Assembly: GCF_021134715.1 (NCBI RefSeq)
Contig: NC_060027.1
Span: 1,860,001-1,924,000 of the forward strand
Reading direction: 5' to 3'
Source of the DNA: Daphnia pulex
Lineage: Eukaryota; Arthropoda; Branchiopoda; Diplostraca; Daphniidae
DNA: 64,000 bases
This document shows positions 24,871-40,900 of this stretch, piece by piece (position 1 is the stretch's first letter; every line of letters starts with the position of its first letter). The notes under the pieces are model-generated. The model was not told the DNA's origin. It worked only from the letters and a program-made list of their open reading frames with translations, and searched no databases. A program made the position numbers and the translations under genes.

Positions 24871-26703
24871 ATGAAAGACTCCGAAATTTTGGAAGCGATG
24901 GAATCTAAAAATGCGATAAAGTTTAAAGAACAAATTTATCGACTCATTATCAGGTAGTGTAACATAGTTAAGTTTGTACTCGAGTCATCGTACGCGTGGT
25001 TATATTGTCTTGACGTGTTTTTCCCTTTATGTAGCCAATTATTTTATGATGGTTTCCAATCACTGGCTGTCAGTCTATCATCAGCAGTTCAAGCACATCC
25101 AACATGCCCCCCATCCGATCGACTCAATCATATTGTCTCGCTAGGACTTCAGCATGAACACAGTAACTCGATATTCAATGATAGGAAATACAATTTTATA
25201 ACCATGTTTAATCTTTGGTAATATTTTTCAGCATTGAAGAAACCATTAAATAAAGTGGAGATGCTTTTGGGTCCAGGACTGGATTTGGAATATGAAACTG
25301 ATGTTCAAACCTCAGCTCCAGAACCAGCACTTTATGAAACTGCATATGTAACATCCCACAAAGCGCAATGTAGATCTGGGGCTTTCAGCCCTGATGGTCA
25401 GTTAGTTGCCACTGGAAGTGTTGATGCATCCATCAAGGTGACATGAGCAACACCTTTCTACAATTTCATTACCTAATAACAAGTTCAATTGTAGATCCTT
25501 GATGTTGATCGAATGTTGGCTAAATCATCCCCAGATGGAGAAATGGCAACTGATCAGCAAGGCCATCCTGTTATCAGAACTTTATATGACCACGTAGAAG
25601 AAGTGACCTGTCTGGAATTCCATCCTCGTGACGCCATTCTCGCATCTGGATCTCGCGATTGCACTGTTAAATTATTTGACTTCAGTAAAGCAGCGGCAAA
25701 GAAAGCTTTCAAAACACTATCAGTAACAAAAAAGCTTTTCTCGTGGCCCTTACAGTTCCTATTGAATTTTTATATGATTTGTTTAATAGGATTCAGATCA
25801 AATTCGTTGCATGGCTTTCCATCCTACCGGAGACTATTTGGTTGTTGGTACAAATCAGCCCGTTGTACGTCTGTATGACACCAACACCGCTCAATGCTAC
25901 GTCTGTTCATTTCCGTCTCAGTATCACACCAACGCTATTACCTCACTTAAGTATTTATTAATTGGAAGAAAGCATTTGTTAAACAAATTATAATGTGTTT
26001 ATCGTAGGTATTCTTTTGATGGCAAACTTTATGTATCCGGTTCTCGAGATGGTTCCATAAAACTCTGGGACGGAGTGTCTAACAAGTGTGTCGGTACCAT
26101 TAGCCAAGCCCACGACGGTGCGGAAGTTGGATCTGTTACATTTTCTCGCAGTGGCAAAGTATTTACACTGTCGTTTCTTACCCATATTTATAACTGGTTT
26201 TAACTGTATGTCAATGTTTTTTTTTCTCTAATTAATCAGTATGTTCTTTCATCTGGCACGGATTCATCTGTTAAACTTTGGGAGCTCTCTTCACTACGCT
26301 GCATTATAGCCTACACTGGAGCTGGCACAATGGGTAAGATAATTATTACAAGTATGAGGCTTATATTCAATAATCAAACGTAATTATGGTTTATGAAGGC
26401 AAACAAGAGCACCGTGCTCAAGCTCTATTTAACCATTCGGAAGATTTTGTCATGTTCCCCGACGAGGCAACAACATCCTTGTGTTGTTGGGATGCTCGGA
26501 CAGCTCAACGCAAACAGTTGTTGTCGCTTGGTAAGGAGGAAAAAATTCAATGGATAAAATAATTCATTTAATATCTTGTTGATATTTTTTTAGGTCACAA
26601 TGGTGCGGTCCGTTACATTATCCATGCGCCTAGTACGGCGGCTTTTCTCACCTGCTCAGACGATTACCGCGCCAGGTTTTGGTACCGTCGCAACCCACAT
26701 TAG
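24871..26703 (+). CDS. CSTF1: cleavage stimulation factor subunit 1 (CstF-50)
   Basis: Subunit of the nuclear CstF complex that binds the downstream element in pre-mRNA 3'-end processing. Start ATG 24871 after an A-rich leader; stop TAG 26701-26703. Exon 1 24871-24953 joins 25035 onward (ATT-ATC-AG / C-CAA). The N-terminal homodimerisation helix region ([13 protein letters not shown]...) is followed by WD repeats: [89 protein letters not shown] and the ending [13 protein letters not shown]. The tail closely matches the animal family. Introns are short and all consensus. Confidence 0.95.
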
Positions 26704-26838
26704 ATTAAGCTGTCAAATTGTACATGAATAATTGAATAAATGAGAAAAGCTACACTTTCATCTGAATAAATAATTTTGTTTCTTGTTTGGATTGAAACCG
26801 TATAGTTTCTACAAATGACGTCATTAACGTCAGTGCAT

Positions 26839-27677
26839 TTAGAGGCTATGTATAACGGGGTCATACTCTATTCTTTCGAGATTATCTAATTGGTTCCACC
26901 ATACTTTAAGATGGCTGTTGAGAATAAGTTTGAACCACGGTGTAAAGGGGATGTTATTCTTTTCGAGGTAGCCTTGAAATTCTTGAAAGCCGGATAGGGA
27001 GACGAAAACAACGCGGCTCACTTCGTTCGGGTTGGGTTTTACGGGAACGTCTTTCCTCAAAAACAGGATATAATCCACTTCATGTTCACCCCATTTGGCA
27101 TCAGAAGGTGCACCATAAATGATTCTGGTGAGAATTTTAAAATCAGACAGCTCAATACTATCTGGACTGATGCCCAGTTCAATTTCAAGCCTTCTTCTAG
27201 CAGCTCTTCTGATCCCTACATGGTGAGCTTCTTCAGCTTCATCAGGTGTTGTATTATGTAACGGATGACTGCAACAGGAATTTGTATAATAACCTATTAC
27301 AAATAACACATTTACTAGACTATAGTTACTTTGCTGTAGTCATACAAACCAGGAAAAGTAATTTTGTGATTGGATCTCTGTTGCATCAGTAGCTCATTTT
27401 TGGTATTAAAGAGAAAAACACTGAAGGCCCGATGAAGAGGTGGGAGTTGACCATCTGGACCAAGTAAATGAGCTGCTTCCTTTGATAAATTCCCAACTGC
27501 TCTATCATTAGTGTCGACGGAAATGCATTGCTCCTGAAGTAGGAGAGCTTGAGTAGGATCCATAGCTAGATGTTGGTTCATTCTGACACTAGAAAATGAT
27601 GACAGTTCGTTTAACATAGACCAATTTGAAGCACGATTCAGAATAGAAGAAATCTTTCTGAGGACTTTCCCTGCCAT
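26839..27677 (-). CDS. IDI1: isopentenyl-diphosphate delta-isomerase (type I)
   Basis: Interconverts isopentenyl and dimethylallyl diphosphate in the mevalonate pathway; in arthropods this feeds farnesyl compounds and juvenile-hormone-type sesquiterpenoids. Two exons, 27350-27677 and 26839-27293, with a 56-base intron splitting the active-site motif: TTT-CCT-G / GT-TAT-TAT gives FPGYYTNSCCSHP, with the catalytic Cys in NSCCSHP. The Nudix-like fold continues with AARRRLEIELGI and WGEHEVDYILFL (metal-binding His/Glu). 260 residues. The N-terminus (MAGKVLRKISSILNRAS...) is basic and amphipathic, compatible with a mitochondrial or peroxisomal targeting extension; a second Met (MNQHLAMDPTQ) could start a cytosolic form. 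Confidence 0.95.
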
Positions 27678-27868
27678 TCGTTAAAATATCAACAGAAACG
27701 AATACCAAAGTGGCTAATAGAAAAAAAATACTGGGAAATGAGAACTAACAGAAAATCAAACTATCCCACGTGAGCGTAATGGTGAGACTGACTAACTGAG
27801 ACGTCTGCTCTACAGTAATCAACTAATCAGAATCGGGATCACGGATTCACGATGTAGGATCTAGGATA
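27678..27868. other. promoter side of IDI1
   Basis: No clear TATA on the minus strand. Ends where the inverted repeat begins. Confidence 0.3.
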
Positions 27869-28443
27869 ATAGACAAGTTCGGGATGCTGAGTTGCACAAC
27901 CGCAAAATTAGGATCGTGCGCCAACGAGTTTTTGTAACGTTGTGGGGATAGTAGAAAGCGGGTTTTTTATTATTTAAGCATAGAATTACTTATCTAATCT
28001 TAGAAATGTTCAGGATTATCGTTGTTTAGAACATTCTGCTTTTTATAGAGTAATTTGAAATGTATAATTCAGCTTAGTTTACCCATTAAAATTAAAGAAA
28101 GTCCAAGCCTGGGATGCTGTTTAGTCTTTTCTTGTGTTTTTTGACAGATCTGCTGACAAGTGACAAGCTCAAACACACAAGAAAAGACTAAACAGCATCC
28201 CAGGCTTGGACTTTCTTTAATTTTAATGGGTAAACTAAGCTGAATTATACATTTCAAATTACTCTATAAAAAGCAGAATGTTCTAAACAACGATAATCCT
28301 GAACATTTCTAAGATTAGATAAGTAATTCTATGCTTAAATAATAAAAAACCCGCTTTCTACTATCCCCACAACGTTACAAAAACTCGTTGGCGCACGATC
28401 CTAATTTTGCGGTTGTGCAACTCAGCATCCCGAACTTGTCTAT
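27869..28443. repeat. perfect 269-base inverted repeat with 37-base loop
   Basis: Arms 27869-28137 and 28175-28443. I compared them base by base by eye: no mismatch and no length difference. The loop (28138-28174) is about 'tttttgacagatctgctg...'. RNA from either strand would fold into one long hairpin. No coding frame longer than about 60 codons crosses it. Immediately outside the right arm is a tandem pair of 19-base units (tagtatctcttttacaaaa at 28443 and 28462). Confidence 0.9.
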
Positions 28444-28480
28444 AGTATCTCTTTTACAAAATAGTATCTCTTTTACAAAA
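28443..28480 (+). repeat. tandem pair of 19-base units
   Basis: TAGTATCTCTTTTACAAAA occurs twice head to tail, directly abutting the right end of the long inverted repeat. Confidence 0.85.
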
Positions 28481-29483
28481 TAAACCCACTTTCCAAATTA
28501 CTTTTTTTTAAAGCACAAGCTATATATTTATCTACTTTTTCGTAAACGAGTTTTCTGTATAATTTTATGAAACCTGAAAAATGACACCAGTTGGAAAGTA
28601 ATAGCTACTGATCCAGTGATATGTGTCATTTAAAATTTTCGGAGAATTCCATTCGTTCTCTTTAATTAAGTCTTATGACTATAGTGGCAGAAACAATTAT
28701 TTTTCAAATTAACTTTTATTAAATAACCGGAGAATTTTCAATTACTTACGAGTAGTGGCAAGGTTCGTTGTTAAATAAGTAAATTTCTCCATTTAGGCGC
28801 GACTTTATAAAGGCGCATTTCAAACAATCTAAAAAGTTTCTTTCATAACAAGAAAAATATAAAGGTTTTTTTCTAAAGATGAGAAACTTTGTCTTGATGA
28901 CAGGGATAAATTTCCATACCATCTGGTGGCGTGGCAGGGTTAGCTAGGTCGTTCTTTTTTTAGAAAATTAGGACGTAACGAATGAAAGGTAAACTTTCAG
29001 AGAAATGTATGTGTGTATAAGGCACTAAGGCAGCCTAGTATTCGCTTGCTTTCTCAAATTCAAACCCCAGCAAGCGGGAACGTTGGTGACCCCATCTATA
29101 AATACATACAAAAACAACTTTGACTTACAGCACTCCTTATTTAATATCGGATATCAAGAAATATATGACACAATCGCATATGGTCTTTAATGATCCGCGT
29201 CAACCTTTGACATTTGTGCTACCTGCAGATAAAAATCGACCGGGTTCAAAAAAACATTTATTTATGCTTTATCATCAAGTTTTCATAAGAACACGGCCCA
29301 GTATCGCGATTGCCGATTGGCAAGTTCGACAGGAGCAAAAATTGAACTGCCACAGATACGAGCCAAACACAACTAAATTTCAGAATGATGGCTATGAAGA
29401 GCCCAAGGATGAGCTGGACAATGATAAACAATTAAGGATACGACTTTACATGTAACACTTTAATAAATTATGCTACTGTCGTT
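28481..29483. other. intergenic, one unassigned plus-strand frame
   Basis: AT-rich. The open frame at 29120-29455 (111 codons, polar, ending near the 3' end of WDR82) has no recognised domain, no splice context and no known relative that I can name. I do not call it a gene. Confidence 0.35.
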
Positions 29484-30880
29484 TTATGAATTGTCCTCCG
29501 AAGGAAGCCAAAAGGCCTAGAAAAAGCAAGCAGGAAAGGAGAAATATGCATTATTCAAAATGAAATGTTTTCAAAAATCTGTTCTTACCATGTTGTTGCA
29601 TCCAGAGGCAAGCATCATATACTTGGGATTGAACTGAATACACTGCACTGGGCCGTTGTGATCAGCATTAAAAACGCATATCTGATCAGGAAATAGAAGT
29701 TCAACATTTATTGAATTTTAACATCTTTCATTTTGTTTTGCTACCTTATGACCCGATTCAGCATGCCAAACGTGAACTCGACCGTCCGTTGAACCGCTGA
29801 ATACAAACTGGGAATCGGGACTGAATGACGCTTCGAGTGGAATTTTCTTATCGTTAAGATGACCCTGATAAAGTACAAAAATAAAATGAACACATGTTTT
29901 TTCTTAAATACTGAAAGGCTGCATACCGTCAATGTGTGGGTTGGGTTGCCGTGGAAAGCATCTACTAGTCGAATGATGCTACTGTTGGTCGAAAGAAGGA
30001 TTGTTTTGCCATCTGGACTGAATTTTAATCCAGTCCATTCGCAAGTTTTCTCTGTATTAAGCCGGAACGAAGCAAAGGGACCCTTAAAATGAAACAAACC
30101 ATGAATATAGACCAAAATAGAAAACTTTAACTAGACTATAAATACCTTGTCAAATGATCTAAGGTCATAGAGTTTCACACTCTCTGAATTAACTCCAGCA
30201 GCAAAAATGAGTCCTTCTGGATCAAATGCTGCAACAGGTCTACTTGTTAAATGCATTAGCCCCTGACAGTTTGGGGACCGAAGATCCCATAATCTCAAAG
30301 TTTTGTCCAATGAGCCAGACAGAAACATGTCATCCACAGGAGACATTGACAATGCTACTACCCTGATCAACATATAAAGATCGTTTTAGATTCCTGAAGT
30401 AATAATTATTTGGTATCACAGAACTTACTTTTTAGTGTGTCCGGGGAAATACCTAATGTATTTATTGTCATGCAATGATAAATATCTGATAGTGTCTATT
30501 GGGAAATAAAAGGTGTTTAAATGTTCATTGTGTTTAATTTGATTAAACAAGACCTACCATCAACTTTTGTTGATGCATGGATAGCCGTATTTTTGGCATG
30601 AGTGAAGTGTACCAGGTCAACACCATACTTTTTGCTGTTTACTGTCCGTTTTTGCCTGTGTGAAATTATAGAAAAATTGAAAACTATTCATTGGTATTGA
30701 TAAAATTCTAATCACTTACGTTCCCTTTTCGCAGTCGTATATTACAATTTGATCATCTTCACTACTCGAAATAAGCGTATCTCCCGTAGGAGAAAAGTCT
30801 ATGTTGTTGATCCGATCTGTGTTCTCCTTAAAAACTTTTGCAACCCTGAAACTTCGAACAACTGGCTCAGTCAGTTTCAT
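29484..30880 (-). CDS. WDR82: WD repeat-containing protein 82 (Swd2 homologue)
   Basis: Nuclear WD40 protein of SET1/COMPASS H3K4 methyltransferase and of the PNUTS-PP1 complex, linking them to Ser5-phosphorylated RNA polymerase II. Start ATG 30878-30880 ([17 protein letters not shown]); an upstream in-frame Met is less conserved. Exons encode [106 protein letters not shown] and [19 protein letters not shown]. The short last exon, after an acceptor TTTTTCTAG, gives NNM / [10 protein letters not shown] and stop TAA at 29484-29486. The match to the animal family is strong throughout; tail-to-tail with nothing recognised. Confidence 0.95.
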
Positions 30881-31356
30881 CTCGCCTTTAATGTGCATTC
30901 AGTTCAATGTGATAGACAGCAAATTATTCGCAAAGGAAAAGGAAAATAAGAAACGAATCACTTTTTTGGCGGTGTCTTGTGGGTTCCTAGTTATTGTTTA
31001 CAGTGGCGCTAATGCACTCAAGTGTGCGAAATGCATGTTGCAAGTTGCGCCGTTGCGCAATCTTGTTGAAGAAGTCTCGCTACGATAATGGATTATTGTA
31101 GTTAAAAAATCCATCTTAATTTATGCTAAATTTAAATCTTGTCTTAAAGTGATTAAACAAGAAAGTGGCAACTGGCAACGGAGAAAGAACGAGTCGACCG
31201 CGTGCGAAAATCTCTCTGATTTTTCCAGCTCTAGTGCAACTTGAGTAACGGTTTCATTACTGTCGTCTGTACTCGAGGGACGCGCAAAGAACTCGGCACT
31301 CGCTTTTTTTTTGCAGGCATTGCAGCTCATTTTAGTACCTATTCAATAGTGTAACA
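30881..31356. promoter_or_regulatory. divergent promoter region, WDR82 / CARM1
   Basis: The start codons are 476 bases apart and point away from each other; both genes encode chromatin factors. Short open frames in between (for example 31121-31330 minus) lack support. Confidence 0.5.
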
Positions 31357-34105
<2,749 letters not shown>

Positions 34106-34919
34106 ATAAACCGCGTTAAGAAGAATAATAACGAGTAAAACAGAAAAAAGAGAAAAAGAAACGTGACAACTCCGTTACCTGGGACAGCTCCGCTGGATGT
34201 GTCCGCAAGTACTTATCATCGTCTTTTTTTTCGCATTCCGCGTCGTTTCAAAACATTTTTCACGCGAAACCCACAAAAAACACATTCGCATCATGTTTTT
34301 TTTTTTGGTCTTATTTTGATTGGTAACTGTCGTCCCTACATTTCTCTTAATTCCTGTAGTATTTTGTTTTCCAATCATCCTTCGGTCCTTTGTTCCACAC
34401 TATTTTCTCCGAGAAAGGAGAATGGGTCTTTTTCTTGGTTTTTTATTTTATACCGCCGACTTGCGACTGTCTCCACCCGTTTGTTTGCTTTCACATTCAA
34501 CAAAACCACATTATCCTCTTCAGCCACTCACAAGGAAATCTGTTCATTTTCTTTGACGAATAAAATCAAAGGGTTGTGCAGCCTTTTCGAAAGCAATTTT
34601 ATTTGTTTCCTCTCAATAGAAACGAAGCGGTATGTATGATACACTCTGCAGGAAATGAAGGTAGAAAATTCAGATTGTAATCGGCATTAAAAAAAAAAAA
34701 TTAATTTTTTCTTTGTGGAGGAAACCGCCCACCTCTACCGAGTACGATGTTCATATTTCGATTGTATAATAATCCATCTTTAAACAAAGGGAAATTGGGC
34801 GCGGACGGGTAAAGACCAGCACGAATCGATTCTTAGCTTTTCTTAAATATATACTTAAAAATTGAAATGGGATTTTGAAAACAAAAAAACCAACAGGGCG
34901 AAACTATTTTAGAAATGTT
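34106..34919 (+). other. CARM1 3' UTR and convergent spacer
   Basis: T-rich and A-rich sequence after the CARM1 stop, before the stop of the convergent PH-actin gene at 34920. The plus-strand frame at 34163-34639 is composition-driven, not a gene. Confidence 0.5.
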
Positions 34920-37900
34920 TTAAGGCTTCCATTTACGGACACTGTCGGGGCCGTTAGTTCGCCATTCGTCTCGGCTGATTTTCGATTGCTCGTAGGTCGA
35001 CGAGTTACTCAAAACACAAGCGCCCAGGTAGGCGGCGTGGTAGCGATACGGCGAAGCGTGGACCTGTGTCAATGAGTGGTTTACAATTTAAGTACAGTCC
35101 AACATACAAATGGAATGGGCCCAATATTACTTTTGGAATGAGATGCGATGGAGTGATTCGATCTATTTCAGCCTCGAGCCGTTCGGGAAAGTTGGGCAGT
35201 AGGGTGACGCCGCCGCTTAGAAAGATACTGCGCACCATTTCTTTACGAATGTCCACACTGCAATCCTGTTTCGGTTGAACAATTTAGAAATAGTTGGAAA
35301 TCGTCTCTTTTAACTACGTTTTGTTTCATTTTTTTTATATTTTTATTTACTTGGATGGCCTTGTGAACGAGTTTTTGAATTCCGGGATTGTCCAAACCCC
35401 AAGCCTCGGGATGGAAAAGACCTTCGGTTACTTGGAAACGACCCAGTTCCAGTGAAATTTCACTAATCATTAACAAGAAAAGGAAGACATTGTTATCCAG
35501 AAATAGTTTACATAGCAAGAAAACGTTTCTAAACTTACTCCCAGGGAAGTTGGCCGTTGCTGAAAGGTTTCAAATCGACGGAATCCCTGACAGAGGATGG
35601 ATCACTCTTTGCTTTATTCAGTTCGGCGTTGTAGGAATTAGTGTCCGGCCCGGCCACGTAAGCCAGTTTCTCCAGGACGTGACGGATCAGGTAAGATTCC
35701 ACGTCGGTGAAAAGGGAGCAGCGTTGCTGGACGAGGAAATGGCGCAAGTGATCGACCAATTGCTGGCCTCCGTACGGCACCTGCGAAGCGCTCGACTCCA
35801 ACATGTAACCGTCCATGATGGGCACGATGTCGATCCTCTCCCCGATGTCGACAACAATTCCCGACGTGGAATTGTACGACAACATGCTCAACACGGATTG
35901 GTGGGTCAGATTGACCGACTGAAGACCAAAATCGTCGAATAAAACGCGGACCAATTCCGCTTGAGTGGCGTGGTTCAGATGTTTCGGTACGCTCACCTGT
36001 AAAAATACATTTTAAGTGGAATCGTTAAAAAATTTGACGACTTTCAAATGGATGCGGCTAGTCATTAACCTGAATTCCGTAAGAGGATGGCTCAATGTTC
36101 AGCTGTTTGAAAGCCATGCGGATGAGACCGGCCACTCCTTCCATATCGAGCATAAACTATTAACATAAATTAGAGTTTAATTGCATCATTCGGTGTGGTG
36201 GATCTAAATTGTTTTTGTTCTAACACAAAAAAACAAAACAAAAACATACCTTGGAGATTTTGGGTGAACGCAATGGATGGGCGAGTGTGCTATTGGCCCT
36301 CACATCGGGCAGAACGGCCTGAGCACCGAAAGCCACATAGTGACCGCTCGTCTTGTCGATGGCCGCCACCGACGGGAAGAACACCTGAGGTAGAGTGGCT
36401 ACTCACGAACAAGGAAAAAGGAAACAAAAAATAAAAATATTTTTTTCACTATTCCACCCGCACTCTCACCAAGTCGTGATTGATTGCGTGAACGCATTAT
36501 AATTAGATTTAGCTAACAACAGCAACAACAAAAGAAAAGAAGAATTACCCTGAGTGGAGAGAATGCCAGCTCTAACGGACGATGAGCCCAAATCGAGAAC
36601 GACAATGTCCTTGAATAGTTTCGGTTCCTTAGGGATGGCTTGCGGTCGGACGTAAGCGTGAAGCAGAGAGTTTCCCTTGTAGTTGACGTGAGTCAATAGC
36701 GCCTGGTACCAGCGTTCCGCTTCCGTTTTCGTACTTCCCCTGACAACCATGTAATGTCCTTTCTGTAAAAATTTGTCGACAAATTTCATTTTTTTGGAGC
36801 GAGTTATTGAGCAATCCTTTCACGAGAAAAAAGTTAACGGTCCTGTACGTACCCCGTCATCGATGCTGATCATGTTATTATCGATTTCAACTTGGCCGCC
36901 AACCAACTGGAAAATGATATTGGGCTTTTCCGATTGACTGTTCTGCGCTCGGCGGAAAAATGGAATTGTTATTTGTACGATCCTATTTTTAGAAACAAAC
37001 GAATAGTCCTGAACGTACTTGATGACAATAAAGGTAACCATCTTTGGCTTGGAAGAATCTGCGCTTCCAAGCGTTCCAGAATGTCGCCTTACGGCGTCCG
37101 GATGGCAATTTATCCAGAGCGCCTTCGATAGCCACGACACTCTGCTGATCGTCTGCGTTCATTTCATCCGATGCAGGTTCTTGGATTTTATACAAATCGT
37201 CCAGCAGGGATGTCTAATAAAATCAAAAATGTCATGTTTTCCGTTTTGAAAAATGTAGCGGATAATATTCTTCCGCACTCACCGGATTCCATAGGGCGGT
37301 CGAATGACGAGGTCGGTACATGTCGTAATCCTTTTCTTTGTCGTCAGAGTCAATTGAAATGATGGGCTGGATGAGGCTGATGACCGATGAGGAATGATCC
37401 TTTTTGGGGGCTGCATTTTCCGGAATAGTGGCGGATGAATGGTGACCGCTGGTCGAGCTGCCGGAACTGCCCTGTCCTGAGCTGCTGGCCGAACTTGTGG
37501 TGCTGGTGATTTCGTCCAGGCTGCCGAGGCTGCTGCTCCGGCTGCGCTCCGCTTCCGTCGACGACGCGGAATCTTGCTGATGAAAGTTGCTGGTCGATTT
37601 CCACTTGCGGACGGATGCTGACGGATCCTTGACAGCCTCGCCCTGCTTGGCAGCATTCTTCCCAGCTTTCAATTTCACTTCACTTTGGATGAGGACATTT
37701 TTCGATTCAAACTGGTGGCGCAAAACTTTGACAGACGGCAGGAATTTCTTCATCCGGCGGATTGTGGAATTGTAATCCATGTTGTGGTCCTTGGATGACT
37801 GCACGCTCACCAACTCGCGTGCATTGGCCTACAGGTGGCAAAGAAAAATGAAATGGTGAAATACACGAACGTGAAACATTCAAAAATTCATTTGGACGGA

Positions 37901-40900
37901 GGAAAAACAACGGGCAACCAGACCGTGTTATTAACTCCGCTATTGCCACTGATTTACTGTTACCGCACAGTGTCATTAACATAAGTCGGGGAAAAAAAAA
38001 AATAGATTTCCCATCTTACCGAAATGTACCTGTAGAGCCGAAATTCCATGGGATTTGTTTTTATTTTTTTAAAGAAAATGGCGGAGCAATTGTCAACCGA
38101 GTTGTTGCATCTTTCGAGCAGATAATTGAACTGAGCGGTTATTACTTTGTTCGTTTTTCAGACGGGTCAACTGTAACAACAACTGGGTTGGTTTTCACTT
38201 TGAAAAGAGTGTCAGGGTGGGAGACTTAATAATCTTCGAACCGGTTAAAGTTGACGTTGAAATCGAAAGAGACAGAGAAAAAGAAAAACTAGCAAGGTAG
38301 ACGAATTTTCAATTTCTCTTCATGCCGCCAACTATTTTGAATCACGAACGCCCCCATTTTTTTTACTCGACTTTGTCAATCATTCACAGAAAAAATATTT
38401 TCGCCAGTCTGTTTCACCCTAGTTAGTTCAGCTTTTACTTCTCAATGACATCTGGGATATTTTTTTCTTAACTATTGAATTGAATTGGCCTCCGTTTGTT
38501 TGGTTGTAACAAAAAAATTATTCAAATCCCTTTTCTTTCTTTCTTTCAATAATAAAGCCACCCCCCGCCGATGCGAACCAATGCTCCGAGAAATTGGTCC
38601 GACGTCACTTTTTCCACCGAGTTGTATAGTGTACAGGATATAAAAAATAAAGAAAAAAAAATAAAAATAAATGAGAACATCTGGCGCATCTTAAATAATA
38701 ATGAAAACGTGTGAATCCAATTGAAAAAGAATGGGAGAGAAAAATAAAAAGAACGCGGCGAACGCGACAAGGCGAGCGTGACTCACGGCGGAGTCTCCAC
38801 ACACACGCGCGTACACCGGTTGGTCTATGGTAGGGGGGCTGGGGTTATTAACGTCAAATCTAATGGTGATTTGGTGTTGCAGTCTATACACGCACAAAAC
38901 CAAAACCAACAAATGACAAGAGTTTGTTGACGGATAGAGGAGAGACCGAGGAGGAGGTGAATGACGGAGGATAGCGCAGAGTGTGGTGACAGATGGTGGC
39001 TGGGCGCCCTATCGTTATTTACACACTAGATCCACGCGGTAGCGGAAAGAAATTAAATTCGAAATTGTGTTTTTTCTTTTTTTACCTTTGAGGCTTTGTG
39101 ACTGTTTCTCTGTCGAAGTGTCTCGCAATAAACTTCGATGCATCTGTCCTTTTGAATTCGTTCCTCCTGGGCGGCTGGATCTCCTTCTTTTACTAATTGT
39201 CACAAGAAGAAATCGTTAAAAAAATTTCAATTTAAAACAAAATAAGGAGGAGGAAGAAGAAGCAGCAGGAAGCTAATGGATTGGAGCGTCGAACATGACT
39301 GGCAAGAAACATTTCTTCGTGACGGAATCGTTTTTCAAAAAAGTAACAATTTTCTATTTTCTATTTTTTCTTTTCGGTTCATGGGAATGAAAATGGAAAA
39401 CGTTCAATTCCGGGAAAGCACAAAAGTCAATAATAGAAAAAAAGAAACAAGCCAAAGAGGAAAAGAAAAAGAGGATATGCCCCAAGGCCGTCCAAGTGCC
39501 ATGATTCCCATCCGGCGTTACTACAAGCACGTTATCGGCAACCAGCCGTATAGATAATACAAGGCTCGATTTTCAATAGCACAACCATGGATATTTCTTT
39601 CCTCATTTTGTATCCTCCCCCCCAAAAAAGAAAACTCTCATCGTAAAATTTTAAAAAATCATGCGTACCTGGTAAAACGCTGTTTGTCGTTAGGAGGACA
39701 ACCGTTTCATCGGCGACGGGTATCGGCGGCTGTTCGCGAGGCGTCTTGCTCTTGCCGCTCGACTTGTTTCGGCTCTTCTTCTTTCTCGGCTGGATCATCA
39801 TGACATTCGAGTAGCAGTTCTCTTCGGGGCAGTCGACCACCCCCAGTGCTGCTTCTCCTTCTTCGTCCTGTTCCTCCTCGGTGATAACCCCCAATCCTGT
39901 TTCGCGTTCCATCAATAAAAACAAGAAATATCCGTTAGTCCCGAAAAAAAAAAAGTTATATTACATGTCTAGTCCCAGCCATTGTGCATTTTATAATATA
40001 AAACAGTTATTATGACTAATATCTAGGGAAAAAATCCAAAGGAACTCTGCTGGCTGATTGGGAGAGCTAAAAAGATGCCGATAGGCTATAAAATGTATTA
40101 AACTCGCATGTATATTAGTTATACATAATACCTTTAGGGGAATCCAGTTCTGTACCGATGCCTTCGTCGGGCGATGATCCCGACCGCAGTTCAGTTAGTC
40201 CGTCGTCGATATCATGGTCTTTTGAGCACGAGGAATAACAAAAGAAAAACAGATTTTAGCATTTTAGAAATATGATTCAATGATGTGTCTAGTGTTGCGT
40301 GCGGTTTGAAGAAGAAATGGAAGAGGAATATGGCTCCAGGTGATTAGCTTATTCATAATCATGTTTCAACGAACTTGTGTTATTCCTAAGCGCTTGCCAG
40401 AGTGTAACAGATGCTGTTTTGATGTACAACCGAGGAAAAAAAAGGGAAGAAAAGAAGAACGAGTATATATATCTGACCGCTGAGTGTCTTGTCGCAGCCG
40501 ACAGCAATAAAGAAATATTTTCTTCTTTGAAGAAGAAGCAGTTCAGTTCAACGAACCGAAAAGTATATTACTGGCCAACGACCCGCCTCTTTTTTCTTCT
40601 TCTTCTTTTCGCTCTCAACCGCTTACTGCACCACTAACCGGGCAGAAACTTCTTCCAGTTTCCATCTGAATTTATTTTTTTTTCCCGCCTTACGTCAGCC
40701 AAAACATCAACTCGTTGGTTTAAAAATCGTAAATGTTGATCCAATTTGTTGTTTATAGATTTTTTTTTCTTTCTTTTTTCCTGATTCCATTTTTAAAAAC
40801 TAAACTAGACCAGTTTTTTTAAATGTTAAATGATGTCCTACCGGGTGATTGATCGCCGTCCAGCGAATCGGCGTCGTAATGGTGAAGGTGCTTGCGGCTG

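Noticed and set aside
29120-29455. 111-codon plus-strand frame overlapping the WDR82 3' flank
   Set aside because: No family, no splice signals; composition like the surrounding AT-rich DNA.
34163-34639. 158-codon plus-strand frame after CARM1
   Set aside because: Phe/Ser/Leu-rich translation of T-rich 3' UTR sequence; no domain.
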